In this document: in pieces, positions 47,593 through 58,276 of the stretch
Numbering within the stretch: the first letter of the stretch is position 1
Layout of the letters: each line of letters opens with the position of its first letter
NCBI RefSeq assembly: GCF_023155095.1
Contig: NZ_JAKNDA010000001.1
Location: forward strand, 124,001-188,000
Reading direction: 5' to 3'
Source of the DNA: Idiomarina aminovorans
Lineage (GTDB): Bacteria > Pseudomonadota > Gammaproteobacteria > Enterobacterales > Alteromonadaceae
Length of the DNA: 64,000 nt
The notes under the pieces: generated by a model
The model's database searches: none
Told to the model about the DNA's origin: nothing
Seen by the model: the letters and a program-made list of their open reading frames with translations, nothing else
Translations under genes and position numbers: made by a program

Positions 47593-48881
47593 CGGGCATA
47601 CAGATATCTTCACCTGCAACGACCGCATCGTTGCAGGATTGGCTGACCTACCTTGAAAGTATTCATCCGAAAGATATTGATATGGGTCTGGCGCGCGTTT
47701 CTGCGGTTGGGGCTAAAGCAGGAGTATTAAAGCCTGCGAAGCTGGTTATTACTGTAAGCGGAACTAATGGTAAGGGCTCAACAGTATGTTACCTGGAAAC
47801 TATTCTTCGTGAAGCGGGTTACACTACGGCCGTTTATACGTCTCCACATATTACAGAGTATCGTGAACGAGTTCGGGTTAATGCCCAGGAACTCACTGAC
47901 GCTAAGCATGTTGAAGCTTTTGCAGCTATAGAACATGCCCGTCAACACACCTCATTAACCTATTTTGAGTTTGGCACTTTGGCGGCGCTATGGTTAATCA
48001 ATAAGGCGCGTCCTGAGGTAGCGATTCTGGAAGTTGGGCTAGGCGGACGCCTTGATGCCGTTAATTGTGTCGATGCTGATGTTGCTGTGGTCGCCAGTAT
48101 TGGTATCGATCATATTGCATTTCTTGGAAATGATCGTGAGCAAATTGGTCACGAGAAAGCCGGTATTGCCAGAGCCGGCAAGCCTCTCATTTGTGGTGAA
48201 ATAAAACCTACGGCTAGTATTGAGGAAAGTGCTAAGCGTATAGGGGCTAAGCTGTGTCAGACGGGTCGTGATTTTCATCGTAATGAACAAAGCACTTGCT
48301 GGAGTTACCGTAGCCAGCATACCCAACTCAACGATTTACCATTACCTAAACTGCCTCTTATTAATGCATCAACCGCAATAGCTGCCATTGAGCAGCTGCC
48401 GTTACCTGTCAGCTTGTCAGCTATCCGCGAAGGCATTGCACGAGCAACATTGCCGGGCAGGATGCAGCGCTGTTTTTGTGATGGATGCGAAGTGTTACTG
48501 GATGTGGCGCATAATCCCCAGGCAGCTGCCTATGCCAGCCAATATTTAGATAAGTTTTATCCGCAGCATAAAATATTTTCGGTGGTTGGCATGTTGAGCG
48601 ATAAAGACCATGCCGGCGTTATTAAAGCACTTGCCGCACAGGTTACCAACTGGTACCTGGGTTCTTTGTCCGAGCCGCGCGGTGAAACAGCGGAACAACT
48701 GGGTGTAATGTCTAAACTCCCGGAAAAATCTTACGAAAAGTTTGAATCGGTTGAACAGGCATTTACTCAAGCACTAAGCGCTGCGCAGCAATGGCAGGCA
48801 AATGAAGGTAAGGCTCTGGTTTTAGGCTTCGGCTCGTTTTACACTGTAGCTAGAATTAGCGCACTTATTAAAGGAGCTTGA
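47589..48881 (+). CDS. folC: bifunctional folylpolyglutamate / dihydrofolate synthase
   Basis: FolC joins glutamate to dihydropteroate and then to folates. The 430-residue Mur-ligase-type enzyme has the P-loop [14 protein letters not shown], the omega-loop region [16 protein letters not shown], the metal/ATP site [22 protein letters not shown], and the C-terminal domain with [12 protein letters not shown]. The start overlaps the accD stop by four bases. dedD follows after 3 bases. Confidence 0.95.
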   Translation: MTGIQISSPATTASLQDWLTYLESIHPKDIDMGLARVSAVGAKAGVLKPAKLVITVSGTNGKGSTVCYLETILREAGYTTAVYTSPHITEYRERVRVNAQELTDAKHVEAFAAIEHARQHTSLTYFEFGTLAALWLINKARPEVAILEVGLGGRLDAVNCVDADVAVVASIGIDHIAFLGNDREQIGHEKAGIARAGKPLICGEIKPTASIEESAKRIGAKLCQTGRDFHRNEQSTCWSYRSQHTQLNDLPLPKLPLINASTAIAAIEQLPLPVSLSAIREGIARATLPGRMQRCFCDGCEVLLDVAHNPQAAAYASQYLDKFYPQHKIFSVVGMLSDKDHAGVIKALAAQVTNWYLGSLSEPRGETAEQLGVMSKLPEKSYEKFESVEQAFTQALSAAQQWQANEGKALVLGFGSFYTVARISALIKGA

Positions 48882-48884
48882 GCT

Positions 48885-49430
48885 TTGTCCAGTCCTCTGC
48901 AAAACCGTCTTGTTGGCACATTAATATTGGTGGCGTTAGCTGTAATCATTATTCCGGGTGTGTTGGATGGTGAAAAAAAAGGCTCTGTTGAGCCAATGGA
49001 AACAATTCCATTGAAGCCGGCTGTAGAGAGAGAACTGAACAAACCTGAAACCTTATCAGACAGAACAGTAGCAGAACCCGTGACCGTTCAGGAAGAGCAA
49101 TTAGATATAGAAAAAACGGCTAACTCTGCAGCTTCCATTAATGAAGATAAAAATGTAGAAGCTCCGCCAAGAGAGCCATCGGAGTATGCTGTTGATGGCA
49201 AAGCCTGGGTTATTCAGTTAGGCGCTTTTAGTCAGGAAAAGAGTGTTAAACGATTAATTTCCCAATTGCAGGAAAAAGGGTTTGCCGCATATTCACAAAA
49301 AGCGTCAGGCAGTTCATTGATACGAGTGTTAGTGGGGCCGGATACGTCTAAAAATGAACTTGAAAGACAGTTGGCTCCGTTAGAAGAACTCACCGGACTT
49401 GAGGGTAAGGTCATTACTTATCGGCCATAA
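48885..49430 (+). CDS. dedD: DedD, SPOR-domain cell-division protein
   Basis: The 181-residue protein has an N-terminal membrane helix (about 9-27), a variable linker and a C-terminal SPOR domain (about 105-180: AWVIQLGAFSQEKSVKRLI, then GSSLIRVLVGP) that binds denuded peptidoglycan at the septum. The start codon is TTG at 48885, supported by SD AAGGAG eight bases upstream and by the membrane segment that follows directly. It keeps the conserved order folC-dedD-cvpA-purF. Confidence 0.92.
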   Translation: MSSPLQNRLVGTLILVALAVIIIPGVLDGEKKGSVEPMETIPLKPAVERELNKPETLSDRTVAEPVTVQEEQLDIEKTANSAASINEDKNVEAPPREPSEYAVDGKAWVIQLGAFSQEKSVKRLISQLQEKGFAAYSQKASGSSLIRVLVGPDTSKNELERQLAPLEELTGLEGKVITYRP

Positions 49431-49520
49431 GGTTTGCAATCTATGCGAAAAGAAAATCACATTGTAAGCCACATTCTGTTAAAATCTGTCACGTTTTTAG
49501 CCCAGCAATTGTGAGTTATT

Positions 49521-50015
49521 ATGCTCTGGATTGATTATGCCATTATAATTATTATTGGCCTCTCTACACTGATCAGTCTGGTTAGGGGCTTCGTTAAAGA
49601 AGCTGTTTCTTTGGCTGTATGGATTGCCGCCTTTTTTATTGCCAGTCAGTTCTATCAGGATCTCGCGGTATATTTTACTCAAATAGGTGACCCTTTGGTC
49701 AGAAATGCTGCTGCCATTGCTGCACTTTTTGTAGCGACACTGATTCTGGGCGCTATTATTAACTATATTCTTTCTCAATTAGTACACCATACTGGCTTAT
49801 CAGGAACTGACCGCGTGCTCGGCCTGGTGTTTGGTGCGTTACGTGGGGTACTGATTGTCAGCGCGTTATTATTCTTTATTGATTCCTTCACTGCGTTATC
49901 TTCCAGTGAATGGTGGCAGGGGTCTCTGCTTATTCCTCATTTTGGTGTATTTATTCAGTGGTTTTTCAGTTATCTGGAAAACAGCTCCAGTTTTTTAGTC
50001 CCTCAACCTGTATAA
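49521..50015 (+). CDS. cvpA: CvpA family membrane protein
   Basis: This 164-residue protein has four hydrophobic helices and the CvpA signature [20 protein letters not shown] and [13 protein letters not shown]. In E. coli it is needed for colicin V production, and more generally it supports envelope stress tolerance. It lies 14 bases before purF, with which it is normally co-transcribed. I looked for a PurR operator in the 90 bases upstream and found none that fits. Confidence 0.93.
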   Translation: MLWIDYAIIIIIGLSTLISLVRGFVKEAVSLAVWIAAFFIASQFYQDLAVYFTQIGDPLVRNAAAIAALFVATLILGAIINYILSQLVHHTGLSGTDRVLGLVFGALRGVLIVSALLFFIDSFTALSSSEWWQGSLLIPHFGVFIQWFFSYLENSSSFLVPQPV

Positions 50016-50029
50016 AAAGGTGAAAAGAC

Positions 50030-51547
50030 ATGTGTGGTATTGTTGGTATTGTTGGTAAGCATCCCGTTAACCAAGCGCTTTATGATGGGTTAACCATGCT
50101 TCAGCATCGTGGCCAGGACGCCGCTGGTATTATGACAGTTGATGAACATTGTACGTTGCGTTTAAGAAAAGCCAATGGCCTGGTGCGCGATGTTTTCCAT
50201 ACGCGCCATATGCACCGGTTGTCAGGTAACGTCGGTATTGGTCATGTCCGTTACCCGACTGCGGGTAGTTCAAGTTCTGCAGAAGCACAGCCATTCTATG
50301 TTAACTCGCCTTTTGGTATTGCCATGGCGCATAATGGCAATCTGACCAATGCCGATGATGTTCAGGAGCACTTGTTCCAGACCGCCCGTCGCCATATCAA
50401 TACCACATCAGACTCAGAAATTTTGCTGAATGTATTTGCAAATGAATTAGATAAAAACGAAAGTTTAACGCTGACTGAAGAAGATGTGTTTCGCACTATG
50501 GCCGCGGTTCATCGTCAGATCAGAGGCGCTTACGCGGTCGTTGCTATGATTCTTGGTCACGGCATGGTTGCTTTTCGTGACCCTTGGGGAATTCGTCCCT
50601 TAGCGCTGGGTAAACGTGATACTGACGATGGTGAAGAGTACATTGTTGCTTCGGAAAGTGTTGCAATTGACGGTACCGGGTTTAAATATATACGTGATGT
50701 AGAACCCGGAGAAGCAATTTATATTACCAATGACGGTAAGCTGTATTCGCGTCAGTGTGCCGATAAACCCATGCATTGCCCCTGCATATTCGAATACGTT
50801 TATTTTGCACGCCCTGATTCGTTTATTGATGGTATTTCGGTTTACGCATCACGGGTTAATATGGGTCGTAAGCTGGGTGAAAAACTTAAGCGGGACTGCG
50901 CTGACATGGAAATAGATGTGGTTATTCCCATTCCGGAAACCAGTTGTGATATCGCCTTAGAGATAGCCAGTGTTCTCGACTTACCTTATCGTCAGGGGTT
51001 TGTAAAGAACCGTTATATTGGCCGTACCTTCATTATGCCGGGCCAGACTCAGCGGCGTAAATCAGTGCGTCGTAAGCTTAATGCTATTAGTGCTGAATTT
51101 CGCGGCAAAAACGTTTTGCTGGTTGATGACTCAATTGTGCGAGGAACAACCTCAGAACAAATTATCGAGATGGCTCGTGAAGCCGGTGCTAAGAAAGTTT
51201 ACTTTGCATCAGCTGCGCCGGAAATTCGCTTCCCGAACGTTTACGGCATTGATATGCCAAGTGCCAATGAACTGATTGGTCACGGACGTGAGGCTATAGA
51301 AATTCAAGATATGATTAAAGCGGATGGGCTTATTTATCAGGATCTTGATGACTTAATTGATGCTGTTGGTTCCGAAAATCGCTCGATTAAACGCTTTGAG
51401 ACATCGGTATTCAGTGGTGAATATGTCACGGGTGATGTCAGTCAGGAATACTTAGATCGTCTGCACGCTGAACGCAACGATGTTGCGATGTCCGACCGCG
51501 ACGGCTCTGAAGACGCTAACCTTGAACTTCATAACGATAACGATTAA
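50030..51547 (+). CDS. purF: amidophosphoribosyltransferase
   Basis: PurF makes phosphoribosylamine, the first committed step of purine synthesis. The 505-residue protein has the N-terminal nucleophile Cys2 exposed after Met removal (MCGIVGIVG), a class II glutaminase domain ([24 protein letters not shown]), and a phosphoribosyltransferase domain with the PRPP loop [16 protein letters not shown]. The C-terminal tail is acidic. A palindrome shared with the convergent astB follows. Confidence 0.97.
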   Translation: MCGIVGIVGKHPVNQALYDGLTMLQHRGQDAAGIMTVDEHCTLRLRKANGLVRDVFHTRHMHRLSGNVGIGHVRYPTAGSSSSAEAQPFYVNSPFGIAMAHNGNLTNADDVQEHLFQTARRHINTTSDSEILLNVFANELDKNESLTLTEEDVFRTMAAVHRQIRGAYAVVAMILGHGMVAFRDPWGIRPLALGKRDTDDGEEYIVASESVAIDGTGFKYIRDVEPGEAIYITNDGKLYSRQCADKPMHCPCIFEYVYFARPDSFIDGISVYASRVNMGRKLGEKLKRDCADMEIDVVIPIPETSCDIALEIASVLDLPYRQGFVKNRYIGRTFIMPGQTQRRKSVRRKLNAISAEFRGKNVLLVDDSIVRGTTSEQIIEMAREAGAKKVYFASAAPEIRFPNVYGIDMPSANELIGHGREAIEIQDMIKADGLIYQDLDDLIDAVGSENRSIKRFETSVFSGEYVTGDVSQEYLDRLHAERNDVAMSDRDGSEDANLELHNDND

Positions 51548-51562
51548 TTCATTCTGAAACAG

Positions 51563-51589
51563 AAGACTGAGCGATAATCGCTCAGTCTT
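51563..51589. terminator. palindrome between purF and astB
   Basis: AAGACTGAGCG (51563-51573) pairs perfectly with CGCTCAGTCTT (51579-51589), loop ATAAT. No strong T-run follows on either strand, so it may stabilise 3' ends or depend on other factors. The astB stop (51584-51582) lies in the arm. Confidence 0.55.
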
Positions 51590-52925
51590 GTTGGAAGGGA
51601 TACACCGATCCCAGCTTCATAATTTGTGTTAACTCATCAAGTGCTACGCGCGACTCCTCAAGTAGCGCAGGGTCACGTAAATCATCAACAGCGAGTTTAT
51701 CGCGATAGTTTTTTTCTACCCATTGATTCAAACGTTTAAACAGTCCATCTGACATTAAACAGTTTTGGTTCGCACCGGCTATCTCTTCGTCATTTAACGC
51801 AACTCGCAAACGCAAGCAGGCTGGACCGCCGCCGTTACGCATGCTCTGCTTAACGTCAAAGTATTCAACTCGCTTAATTGGGCTGTCATTACTCTGAGTC
51901 AGTTGCTCAAGGTAAGACCGGACACTATCGTTTTCCTGACACTCAGTTGGCGCGATAATAGTCATTATCCGATCAGCCGGAGTGATAAGCTGGGTATTGA
52001 ATAAATAAGTGCTGACAGCGTCCTGAATACTGACTTGCTCGGTGCTCACTTTAATGAAATGTAGCGGGTGATCGCCAAACTTTCTTTGAATTTCGGCGAG
52101 TTTCGCTTCAGTATCGGAAAAAGCCTGCTCGTGATAAAACAGGACGTTTTGGTTACCCACTGCTATCACGTCATTATGAAAAACCCCTTGATCAATCACA
52201 TCCGGGTTTTGCTGAATATACACAGTGTTGTCTTCACTTAAACCATGTAAACGAGCGATGGACTGAGAAGCTTCTAAAGTCTGCCGGGCCGGGAAGCGTT
52301 TTGGCGCCGGCTTTGAGCTGTCAAACGCATAACGACCAAATACAAACAATTCAATGCCCGCATGACCGTATTCACGACATAATCGGGTATGGTTGGCCGC
52401 GCCTTCATCACCAAAGTGTTCGTTATCCGGTAAATGCGTGTGGTGTTCAAAATAACGACCGTTATTGAACATAGCCTGTAAAATGCGGCCGCTGGTTTGT
52501 GGTTCTAAAGAACGGTGGAACTTATTGGTTAAGTTAGCAGGAGTAAAGTGTACTTTACCATTAGCGGTATCAGCACTGGGGGAAACCGTTGCTGCGTTGG
52601 CGGTCCACATGCTGGAAGCTGAGCAAACCGCCTGGAATATAGCCGGGGCTTCGGTAGCCGCCCGGTATAACACTTCGGCATCCGTGCCGGAAAAGCCTAA
52701 ACGGCGCAAGGCAAAAATATCAGGACGTTCCTGCGGTGCTAAAATGCCTTGTTTCATCCCCATGTCGTGCAGAGCTTTCATTTTTTTCAGGCCTTGCAGG
52801 GCAGCATGTTTTGGGTTGGAAGAGGCCTTTGCGTTGGCCAGAGAGGCAACATTACCGAACGACAATCCAGCGTAATTATGAGTAGGGCCGACCAGGCCGT
52901 CGTAGTTGACTTCGAAGTGTTGCAT
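51582..52925 (-). CDS. astB: N-succinylarginine dihydrolase
   Basis: AstB hydrolyses N2-succinylarginine to succinylornithine, CO2 and ammonia in the arginine succinyltransferase pathway. The protein of about 447 residues starts [20 protein letters not shown] and keeps HNDVIAVGN, a conserved histidine segment in [10 protein letters not shown]-adjacent sequence, and [15 protein letters not shown] choose the ATG at 52925; a longer reading adds 12 residues with no support. The other ast genes are not in the window, so the pathway is split here. A promoter candidate lies at 52985-53012 on the minus strand. Confidence 0.94.
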   Translation of the reverse strand: MQHFEVNYDGLVGPTHNYAGLSFGNVASLANAKASSNPKHAALQGLKKMKALHDMGMKQGILAPQERPDIFALRRLGFSGTDAEVLYRAATEAPAIFQAVCSASSMWTANAATVSPSADTANGKVHFTPANLTNKFHRSLEPQTSGRILQAMFNNGRYFEHHTHLPDNEHFGDEGAANHTRLCREYGHAGIELFVFGRYAFDSSKPAPKRFPARQTLEASQSIARLHGLSEDNTVYIQQNPDVIDQGVFHNDVIAVGNQNVLFYHEQAFSDTEAKLAEIQRKFGDHPLHFIKVSTEQVSIQDAVSTYLFNTQLITPADRIMTIIAPTECQENDSVRSYLEQLTQSNDSPIKRVEYFDVKQSMRNGGGPACLRLRVALNDEEIAGANQNCLMSDGLFKRLNQWVEKNYRDKLAVDDLRDPALLEESRVALDELTQIMKLGSVYPFQQD

Positions 52926-52984
52926 GCTCACTTTTCGATACTCCCTGCACATTTTGTGCACCTGATAATGTAAACTGAAACGCC

Positions 52985-53012
52985 ATTATACTGTTTTAAA
53001 ACCACCTTGAAA
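52985..53012 (-). promoter_or_regulatory. sigma-70-like promoter of astB
   Basis: On the minus strand TTTCAA (53012-53007) and a perfect TATAAT (52990-52985) are 16 bases apart. A small dyad TGCAC-ATTTT-GTGCA lies between it and the gene at 52946-52960. Confidence 0.45.
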
Positions 53013-53160
53013 GCCTTTATTTTTCTGGAGTGTAAGCCTGTTTGCATAAGACTGACTGTTTATTTAGCTGGCGCGAATTTTTATCAAATAATCGAGTTAT
53101 GGTTGTTTCTGTAGCCGATAACCGATATACCTAAAAAAGGCCGCTAAAGAGCAATTGAAC

Positions 53161-53189
53161 TTGTAATTGTTACTGTTAGCACGTATATA
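53161..53189 (+). promoter_or_regulatory. possible topA promoter
   Basis: TTGTAA (53161-53166) and TATATA (53184-53189) are 17 bases apart, each matching four of six positions. The astB-topA gap of about 300 bases holds this and the astB promoter; I see nothing else certain in it. Confidence 0.35.
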
Positions 53190-53222
53190 CACGGTCATCT
53201 ACAACAAGAGAACGATTATTCT

Positions 53223-55841
53223 ATGGCAAAATCGCTCGTCATTGTCGAGTCTCCGGCAAAAGCCAAAACGATTAATAAGTATTTAGGTAAGGACTTTATT
53301 GTTAAGTCCAGTGTTGGTCATGTCCGTGATCTACCTACTCGAGCTACTGAGACAATAAAAAGCAAGCCGGCAGCTGAAGTACGTAAAATGTCGCCGGATG
53401 CAAAAGCAAAATATCAAAAAGAACGCGATTACAAACGACTGATCGCCAGAATGGGAGTCGATCCGGAAAACGACTGGGAAGCGCATTACGAAGTCTTGCA
53501 AGGAAAAGAAAAAGTCGTAAAAGAGTTAAAGCAGCTGGCCAAGAAGTCAGACGAAATTATTCTGGCAACGGATTTGGACCGTGAGGGTGAGGCTATAGCC
53601 TGGCACTTGCGGGAACTTATTGGTGGTGATGACTCGCGCTATAAACGTGTGGTGTTTAACGAAATCACAAAAAAAGCGATTCAGGAAGCCTTTGAACATC
53701 CGGCTGAGCTAAATACCGACCGGGTCAATGCGCAGCAAACCCGGCGCTTTCTTGATCGCGTTGTGGGTTTTATGGTGTCGCCGCTGCTGTGGAAGAAGAT
53801 TGCACGGGGGTTATCGGCAGGACGCGTTCAGTCTGTTGCTGTGCGGCTTGTGGTTGAGCGCGAGCGCGATATCAAAGCCTTTGTTCCGGAAGAGTACTGG
53901 GATGTCCATGCAGACTTAAATACGCCTGCTGATGAATCTCTGCGGATGCAGGTGATGAAGCAGGCGGGCAAAAATTTCCGTCCGGCCAACAAAAAGGAAA
54001 CGGATACCGCTGTAGCATCATTGAAAACGTCCGGGTACGAAATTACTGCACGTGAAGATAAACCGACATCGAGTAAACCCGGCGCTCCTTTTATTACCTC
54101 AACCTTACAGCAGGCTGCCAGCACGCGCCTTGGCTTCGGCGTTAAGAAGACCATGATGATGGCGCAGCGGCTGTATGAAGCGGGTTACATTACCTATATG
54201 CGTACCGATTCAACGAATTTGAGTACAGAAGCCGTCGACGCCTGCCGTGAGTTAATTACTGAAGACTTCGGTAAAAATTATTTGCCTGACGCGCCAAATC
54301 GTTATGGAGCGAAGGGCAATGCGCAAGAGGCGCATGAGGCAATACGGCCGTCCGATGTAAAGGTTAAGTCTGAATCTTTAGCTGGTGTTGAACGCGACGC
54401 TCAGCGCTTGTATGAGCTTATCTGGCGCCAGTTTGTTGCTTGTCAGATGGTTCCTGCTCGCTATGACAGTACCACTTTAACGGCCACCGCCGGAGACTTT
54501 GAGTTAAAAGTTCGCGGACGGGTTATGCGCTTTGCTGGCTGGACTAAGGTTATGCCCCCGGCCAGCAGTAAAAAGGACGGTGATGCCACTTTACCTGATG
54601 TAAAAAAAGGCGACTCGCTTACGCTTGAGCAATTGCATCCTGAGCAGCATTTTACTAAGCCGCCAGCTCGTTACGGCGAGGCGTCTTTGGTTAAAGAATT
54701 GGAGAAACGAGGTATCGGCCGGCCATCGACGTATGCATCGATTATTTCAACGATTCAGGATCGTGGCTATGTCAGGGTTGAAAGCCGTCGTTTCTTTGCC
54801 GAGAAAATGGGTGAAATTGTCAATGATCGCTTAATTGAAAACTTCACTGAGCTAATGAATTACAACTTTACGGCGGAAATGGAACAGGCTCTGGATGATA
54901 TTGCGGCCGGAAAGCGTGACTGGAAAGAGACGCTGGATAAATTTTACGCCGATTTTAAAGAGCGGTTGGAGAAAGCTGAACTGGAGTCTGCCGAGGGTGG
55001 TATGCGTGAAAACAGTTTGGTTTTAACCGATATCGACTGCCCGGAATGTGGCCGTAAAATGGGCATACGGACAGCATCGACAGGCGTATTTCTGGGCTGC
55101 TCCGGTTATAATCTGCCACCCAAGGAACGTTGTACTAAAACGCTTAATCTTACTCTGGGTGAGGAAGCGGTTGAGATCACCGACGAAGAAGAACGAGAAA
55201 CCGAAGCTCTGCGGGCTAAAAAACGTTGTCCTAAATGTGGTACGGCAATGGACAGTTATCTTATTGACGAAAAACGTAAATTACACGTTTGTGGTAACAA
55301 CCCCACATGTGACGGGCAACTGGTTGAAGAGGGCACTTTCCGGATTAAGGGCTACGATGGGCCGATAATCGAATGCGATAAGTGTGGTTCTGAAATGCAA
55401 TTAAAAACGGGGCGTTTTGGTAAATATTTTGGTTGCACTAACAGCGAATGTAAAAATACCCGGAAGTTATTGCGAAGCGGCGAACCCGCCCCTCCTAAAG
55501 AAGACCCGGTTCCGTTACCTGAGTTGCCTTGTGAAGAATCGGATGCCTACTTTGTGCTAAGAGACGGGGCTTCTGGTATTTTCTTATCAGCAAATACTTT
55601 CCCTAAATCCAGAGAAACACGAGCGGTAACGGTAAAGGAACTGGCACAGTTTAAAGAGCGTTTACCAGAGAAGTTCAAATATCTGGCAAAAGCACCTCAG
55701 CAAGATGATGACGGTAATGATGCGATTGTTCGTTTTTCAAGAAAAAACAAAGAACAATACGTTGTGACTGAAATTAAGAAAAAACAAACCGGATGGAAGG
55801 CCTACTACCGTAATGGCAAATGGAAGGTAGAGGACAAGTAA
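53223..55841 (+). CDS. topA: DNA topoisomerase I
   Basis: TopA relaxes negative supercoils. The 872-residue type IA enzyme begins with the TOPRIM domain ([34 protein letters not shown]), has the active-site Tyr325 in [12 protein letters not shown], and ends with three cysteine zinc-ribbon modules ([27 protein letters not shown]) and a basic tail. It is transcribed divergently from astB. A weak hairpin lies just downstream at 55854. Confidence 0.97.
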   Translation: MAKSLVIVESPAKAKTINKYLGKDFIVKSSVGHVRDLPTRATETIKSKPAAEVRKMSPDAKAKYQKERDYKRLIARMGVDPENDWEAHYEVLQGKEKVVKELKQLAKKSDEIILATDLDREGEAIAWHLRELIGGDDSRYKRVVFNEITKKAIQEAFEHPAELNTDRVNAQQTRRFLDRVVGFMVSPLLWKKIARGLSAGRVQSVAVRLVVERERDIKAFVPEEYWDVHADLNTPADESLRMQVMKQAGKNFRPANKKETDTAVASLKTSGYEITAREDKPTSSKPGAPFITSTLQQAASTRLGFGVKKTMMMAQRLYEAGYITYMRTDSTNLSTEAVDACRELITEDFGKNYLPDAPNRYGAKGNAQEAHEAIRPSDVKVKSESLAGVERDAQRLYELIWRQFVACQMVPARYDSTTLTATAGDFELKVRGRVMRFAGWTKVMPPASSKKDGDATLPDVKKGDSLTLEQLHPEQHFTKPPARYGEASLVKELEKRGIGRPSTYASIISTIQDRGYVRVESRRFFAEKMGEIVNDRLIENFTELMNYNFTAEMEQALDDIAAGKRDWKETLDKFYADFKERLEKAELESAEGGMRENSLVLTDIDCPECGRKMGIRTASTGVFLGCSGYNLPPKERCTKTLNLTLGEEAVEITDEEERETEALRAKKRCPKCGTAMDSYLIDEKRKLHVCGNNPTCDGQLVEEGTFRIKGYDGPIIECDKCGSEMQLKTGRFGKYFGCTNSECKNTRKLLRSGEPAPPKEDPVPLPELPCEESDAYFVLRDGASGIFLSANTFPKSRETRAVTVKELAQFKERLPEKFKYLAKAPQQDDDGNDAIVRFSRKNKEQYVVTEIKKKQTGWKAYYRNGKWKVEDK

Positions 55842-55853
55842 CTAAACGCTTAC

Positions 55854-55873
55854 AGTAAAACGCTCGTTTTGCT
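55854..55873 (+). terminator. weak hairpin after topA
   Basis: AGTAAAACG and CGTTTTGCT pair with one G-U around a two-base centre, so the functional loop must be larger. There is no T-run after it. Confidence 0.3.
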
Positions 55874-55910
55874 AATAGTAAAAAATGAAAGACAGGGCTA
55901 ACATAGCACG

Positions 55911-55947
55911 GTGTCTATTGAAGGACACGGCACACCGGACACGGAGG
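55911..55947 (+). promoter_or_regulatory. leader with competing hairpins before the TadE-like gene
   Basis: GTGTC (55911-55915) can pair with either of two GACAC copies (55924-55928 and 55938-55942), which lie in a direct repeat GGACACGG. CGGTGT (55909-55914) can alternatively pair with ACACCG (55932-55937). The second GACAC adjoins the SD GGAGG (55943-55947). Confidence 0.35.
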
Positions 55948-55951
55948 TCCT

Positions 55952-56689
55952 ATGTTATTGTCTCGTTTGAGCATAGCATTTCCCGCTGCTTTCTCGGCAG
56001 CGGGCTTTTCCTTTCTGAATTGCCGTAAAACATCTAAAAAACAATCCGGCCAGGCGTGTGTTGAGTTGTTGGTTGTATGGCCGGTTATCGTTGCCAGCAT
56101 TTTTACGTTTGTTCAGGCTCTCATTATTTGGTGGGGGCAACAAACTCTGACAGTTGCTAATCAATACGCAGTCAGAGCGGGCAGTATTAATCACGGCAAG
56201 AATAGCGCAATGGTAAACACCCTGGTGGCAGGAATGGCGGGCTTAGAGCCGCAGCTAGATACTGATAATCAGATGGAAGCAGCCGCTAAGTCAATCTTAA
56301 ATCAGCGTCTTCATTTTGCCCAGTTTGGGCAACTCAATGTTTTGTCGCCAACCCAGGACGATTTTCGTCATTTTTCTGAACGTCGCTGGGATGCAGAAGA
56401 AGAGCGAGATGTACTGGAAATTTCCGTAGATCACTATTACGCCCGGGCCGGCGACAACGCAACTGAACAGTGGCACCAGGCGCGTATATTGCGTATTGAA
56501 ACGCACTGGTGCTTACCTTTGGAAATACCGATTGCAGGTGAGTTTTTAGCAGCAACGCAACATTTATTATCGGATTCAAAAGCTGCAACCTACTGTGCCG
56601 GCCGCAGTGTTATGTATGACCGACCTTTATGGGCGCTATCGAATACCGCTCAACATGCCCTGTTAAGCGGCTACCGCAAATCGTTTTAA
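55952..56689 (+). CDS. orphan TadE-like prepilin-family protein
   Basis: The 245-residue protein has a 33-residue basic leader, then a type IV prepilin-like cleavage site G|QACVE (Gly33, Glu38 at +5) followed by a hydrophobic helix (about 39-61), the layout of TadE-type pseudopilins. The remaining 180 residues look exported and carry two cysteines (HWCLPL and TYCAGRS). Upstream SD GGAGG is close (four bases) to the ATG. No other tad, flp or pilus genes lie nearby: neighbours are topA and the convergent folD, whose stop abuts this one. A minor pseudopilin or surface protein is a reasonable guess; the family match is by motif only. Confidence 0.6.
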   Translation: MLLSRLSIAFPAAFSAAGFSFLNCRKTSKKQSGQACVELLVVWPVIVASIFTFVQALIIWWGQQTLTVANQYAVRAGSINHGKNSAMVNTLVAGMAGLEPQLDTDNQMEAAAKSILNQRLHFAQFGQLNVLSPTQDDFRHFSERRWDAEEERDVLEISVDHYYARAGDNATEQWHQARILRIETHWCLPLEIPIAGEFLAATQHLLSDSKAATYCAGRSVMYDRPLWALSNTAQHALLSGYRKSF

Positions 56690-57550
56690 TTAACGTACGT
56701 CGTGATACTCAACGCAAGCTTGTAATGTGTTTTCAATCAGTGATGCAACAGTCATGGGGCCAACACCACCGGGAACCGGAGTTATCCAGCCGGCTCTTTC
56801 TGCCGCCGTTGAAAATTCAACGTCTCCAGTTAAACGACCATCAGCCAGTCGATTCATACCAACGTCAATGACAATGGCGCCGGGTTTGACCCATTCACCC
56901 GGAATAAACTCCCCTTTACCGACCGCGACAATGAGGATATCTGCGCGTTTCACATGTTCTAATAAATCTTTGGTGAAGCGATGGCAGACTGTTGTTGTGG
57001 CGCCTGCTAAAAGAAGTTCGAGACTCATCGGTCGCCCGACAATATTAGACGCGCCAACGACAACAGCATTTAACCCATGCAAATCTACCTGAGTGTGCGC
57101 GAGCAAGGTCATGATGCCTTTGGGAGTGCATGGCCGCAGGGCAGGGATGCGCTGTGAGAGGCGCCCTATATTAAATGGATGAAAACCATCAACGTCTTTA
57201 TCGTGACGAATTTTTTCGAGTATCGGTGTTGCGTCGAGCGTTGCAGGCAGTGGTAGTTGGACCAAAATGCCATCGATGGATTCGTCATTGTTCAGTTGAT
57301 GGATAAGCTCCTCAAGTTTTTGCTGAGACGCGGTTGCTGGTAAATCGTAATCGAATGAGCGAAATCCAACGTCTTCACAGGCTTTGCGTTTGTTACCGAC
57401 ATAAATTTCGGAAGCAGCGTCGCTTCCGACTAAGATGACGGCTAAACCGGGGGCACGCAGTCCGGAATCGGTACGTACTTTTACTTGCTGTTTAACAGCT
57501 TGGCGAACATTGGCAGCAATGGATTTACCATCGATAATTTGTGCTGGCAT
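56690..57550 (-). CDS. folD: bifunctional methylenetetrahydrofolate dehydrogenase / cyclohydrolase
   Basis: FolD interconverts 5,10-methylene-, methenyl- and 10-formyl-tetrahydrofolate. The protein of about 286 residues shows [12 protein letters not shown], the catalytic [13 protein letters not shown] (Tyr and Lys), [21 protein letters not shown], the NADP-binding [18 protein letters not shown] and the C-terminal [16 protein letters not shown] set the start at the ATG at 57550, the conserved N-terminus; a longer reading to 57625 adds 25 residues. It ends directly against the convergent TadE-like gene. Confidence 0.96.
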   Translation of the reverse strand: MPAQIIDGKSIAANVRQAVKQQVKVRTDSGLRAPGLAVILVGSDAASEIYVGNKRKACEDVGFRSFDYDLPATASQQKLEELIHQLNNDESIDGILVQLPLPATLDATPILEKIRHDKDVDGFHPFNIGRLSQRIPALRPCTPKGIMTLLAHTQVDLHGLNAVVVGASNIVGRPMSLELLLAGATTTVCHRFTKDLLEHVKRADILIVAVGKGEFIPGEWVKPGAIVIDVGMNRLADGRLTGDVEFSTAAERAGWITPVPGGVGPMTVASLIENTLQACVEYHDVR

Positions 57551-57692
57551 AGTGACGATCCCAAAAATGAGAGAATTCAAGGTGATATATAATGCATTGT
57601 AACTTTTTTCCGGCCTGAATGTCACCGATTGTTGGTTTAGTCGTCAGGTTGTTGCAAAAGTAGTCACTCAGTATCTATATCGGAAAAAAAGT

Positions 57693-57721
57693 TTGACGGG
57701 TCAGTCTGCAACAGGTAATAT
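57693..57721 (+). promoter_or_regulatory. promoter of the tRNA operon
   Basis: TTGACG (57693-57698) and TAATAT (57716-57721) are 17 bases apart. An A-run lies just upstream of the -35, like an UP element, and the discriminator TCGCCACCG is G/C-rich, as in stringently controlled stable-RNA promoters. Confidence 0.75.
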
Positions 57722-57788
57722 TCGCCACCGTTGTCAGCCAGCAATAAGCTTTTATAAAGCTGCGTATGACACCGCTTTCGGAGAAATT

Positions 57789-57865
57789 CGGCGATTAGCG
57801 CAGTTTGGTAGCGCACTTGGTTTGGGTCCAAGGGGTCGCAGGTTCAAATCCTGCATCGCCGACCA
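57789..57865 (+). tRNA. tRNA-Pro (UGG), copy 1
   Basis: The 77-base cloverleaf has acceptor arms CGGCGAT/ATCGCCG, anticodon loop TTTGGGT giving UGG, T-arm GCAGGTTCAAATCCTGC and encoded CCA. It is the first gene of a four-tRNA operon, about 60 bases after the likely transcription start. It is identical to copy 2 at 58101. Confidence 0.97.
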
Positions 57866-57893
57866 TTCTCATGACGGTTTACTGGTTCGATAT

Positions 57894-57970
<77 letters not shown>

Positions 57971-57995
57971 TAACGCGCCAAAGAAATCACTCAGT

Positions 57996-58072
57996 GGTGG
58001 GTGTAGCTCAGTTGGTAGAGCCCCGGATTGTGATTCCGGTTGTCGTGGGTTCAAGTCCCATCATCCACCCCA
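57996..58072 (+). tRNA. tRNA-His (GUG)
   Basis: The gene includes the extra 5' G (position -1, base 57996) opposite C73. Acceptor GTGGGTG pairs with CATCCAC, the anticodon loop contains GTG, and CCA is encoded. Confidence 0.96.
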
Positions 58073-58100
58073 TTTCTTAATGTCAAAATTTCTTGTATAT

Positions 58101-58177
58101 CGGCGATTAGCGCAGTTTGGTAGCGCACTTGGTTTGGGTCCAAGGGGTCGCAGGTTCAAATCCTGCATCGCCGACCA
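58101..58177 (+). tRNA. tRNA-Pro (UGG), copy 2
   Basis: It is identical over all 77 bases to copy 1, including CCA; the flanks differ within a few bases. It is the last gene of the operon. A T-rich stretch follows at 58190-58201 without a clear stem. Confidence 0.97.
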
Positions 58178-58276
58178 TTGCACGCTTTATCCTTTTTCTT
58201 TTCAGTCACTCCTGCTACATTAATTTAAGATTTATTAAAAAGATTTTGCTGCCAATACTTAGCTGGAGCTATTGTT

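Noticed and set aside
49431-49520. PurR operator upstream of cvpA-purF
   Set aside because: The best stretch (ATGCGAAAAGAAAATCAC) does not give the 16-base PurR palindrome.
55880-55951. Cyclic-di-GMP (GEMM) riboswitch before the prepilin-like gene
   Set aside because: The conserved GEMM core and tetraloop-receptor sequences are not present; only competing short stems are seen.
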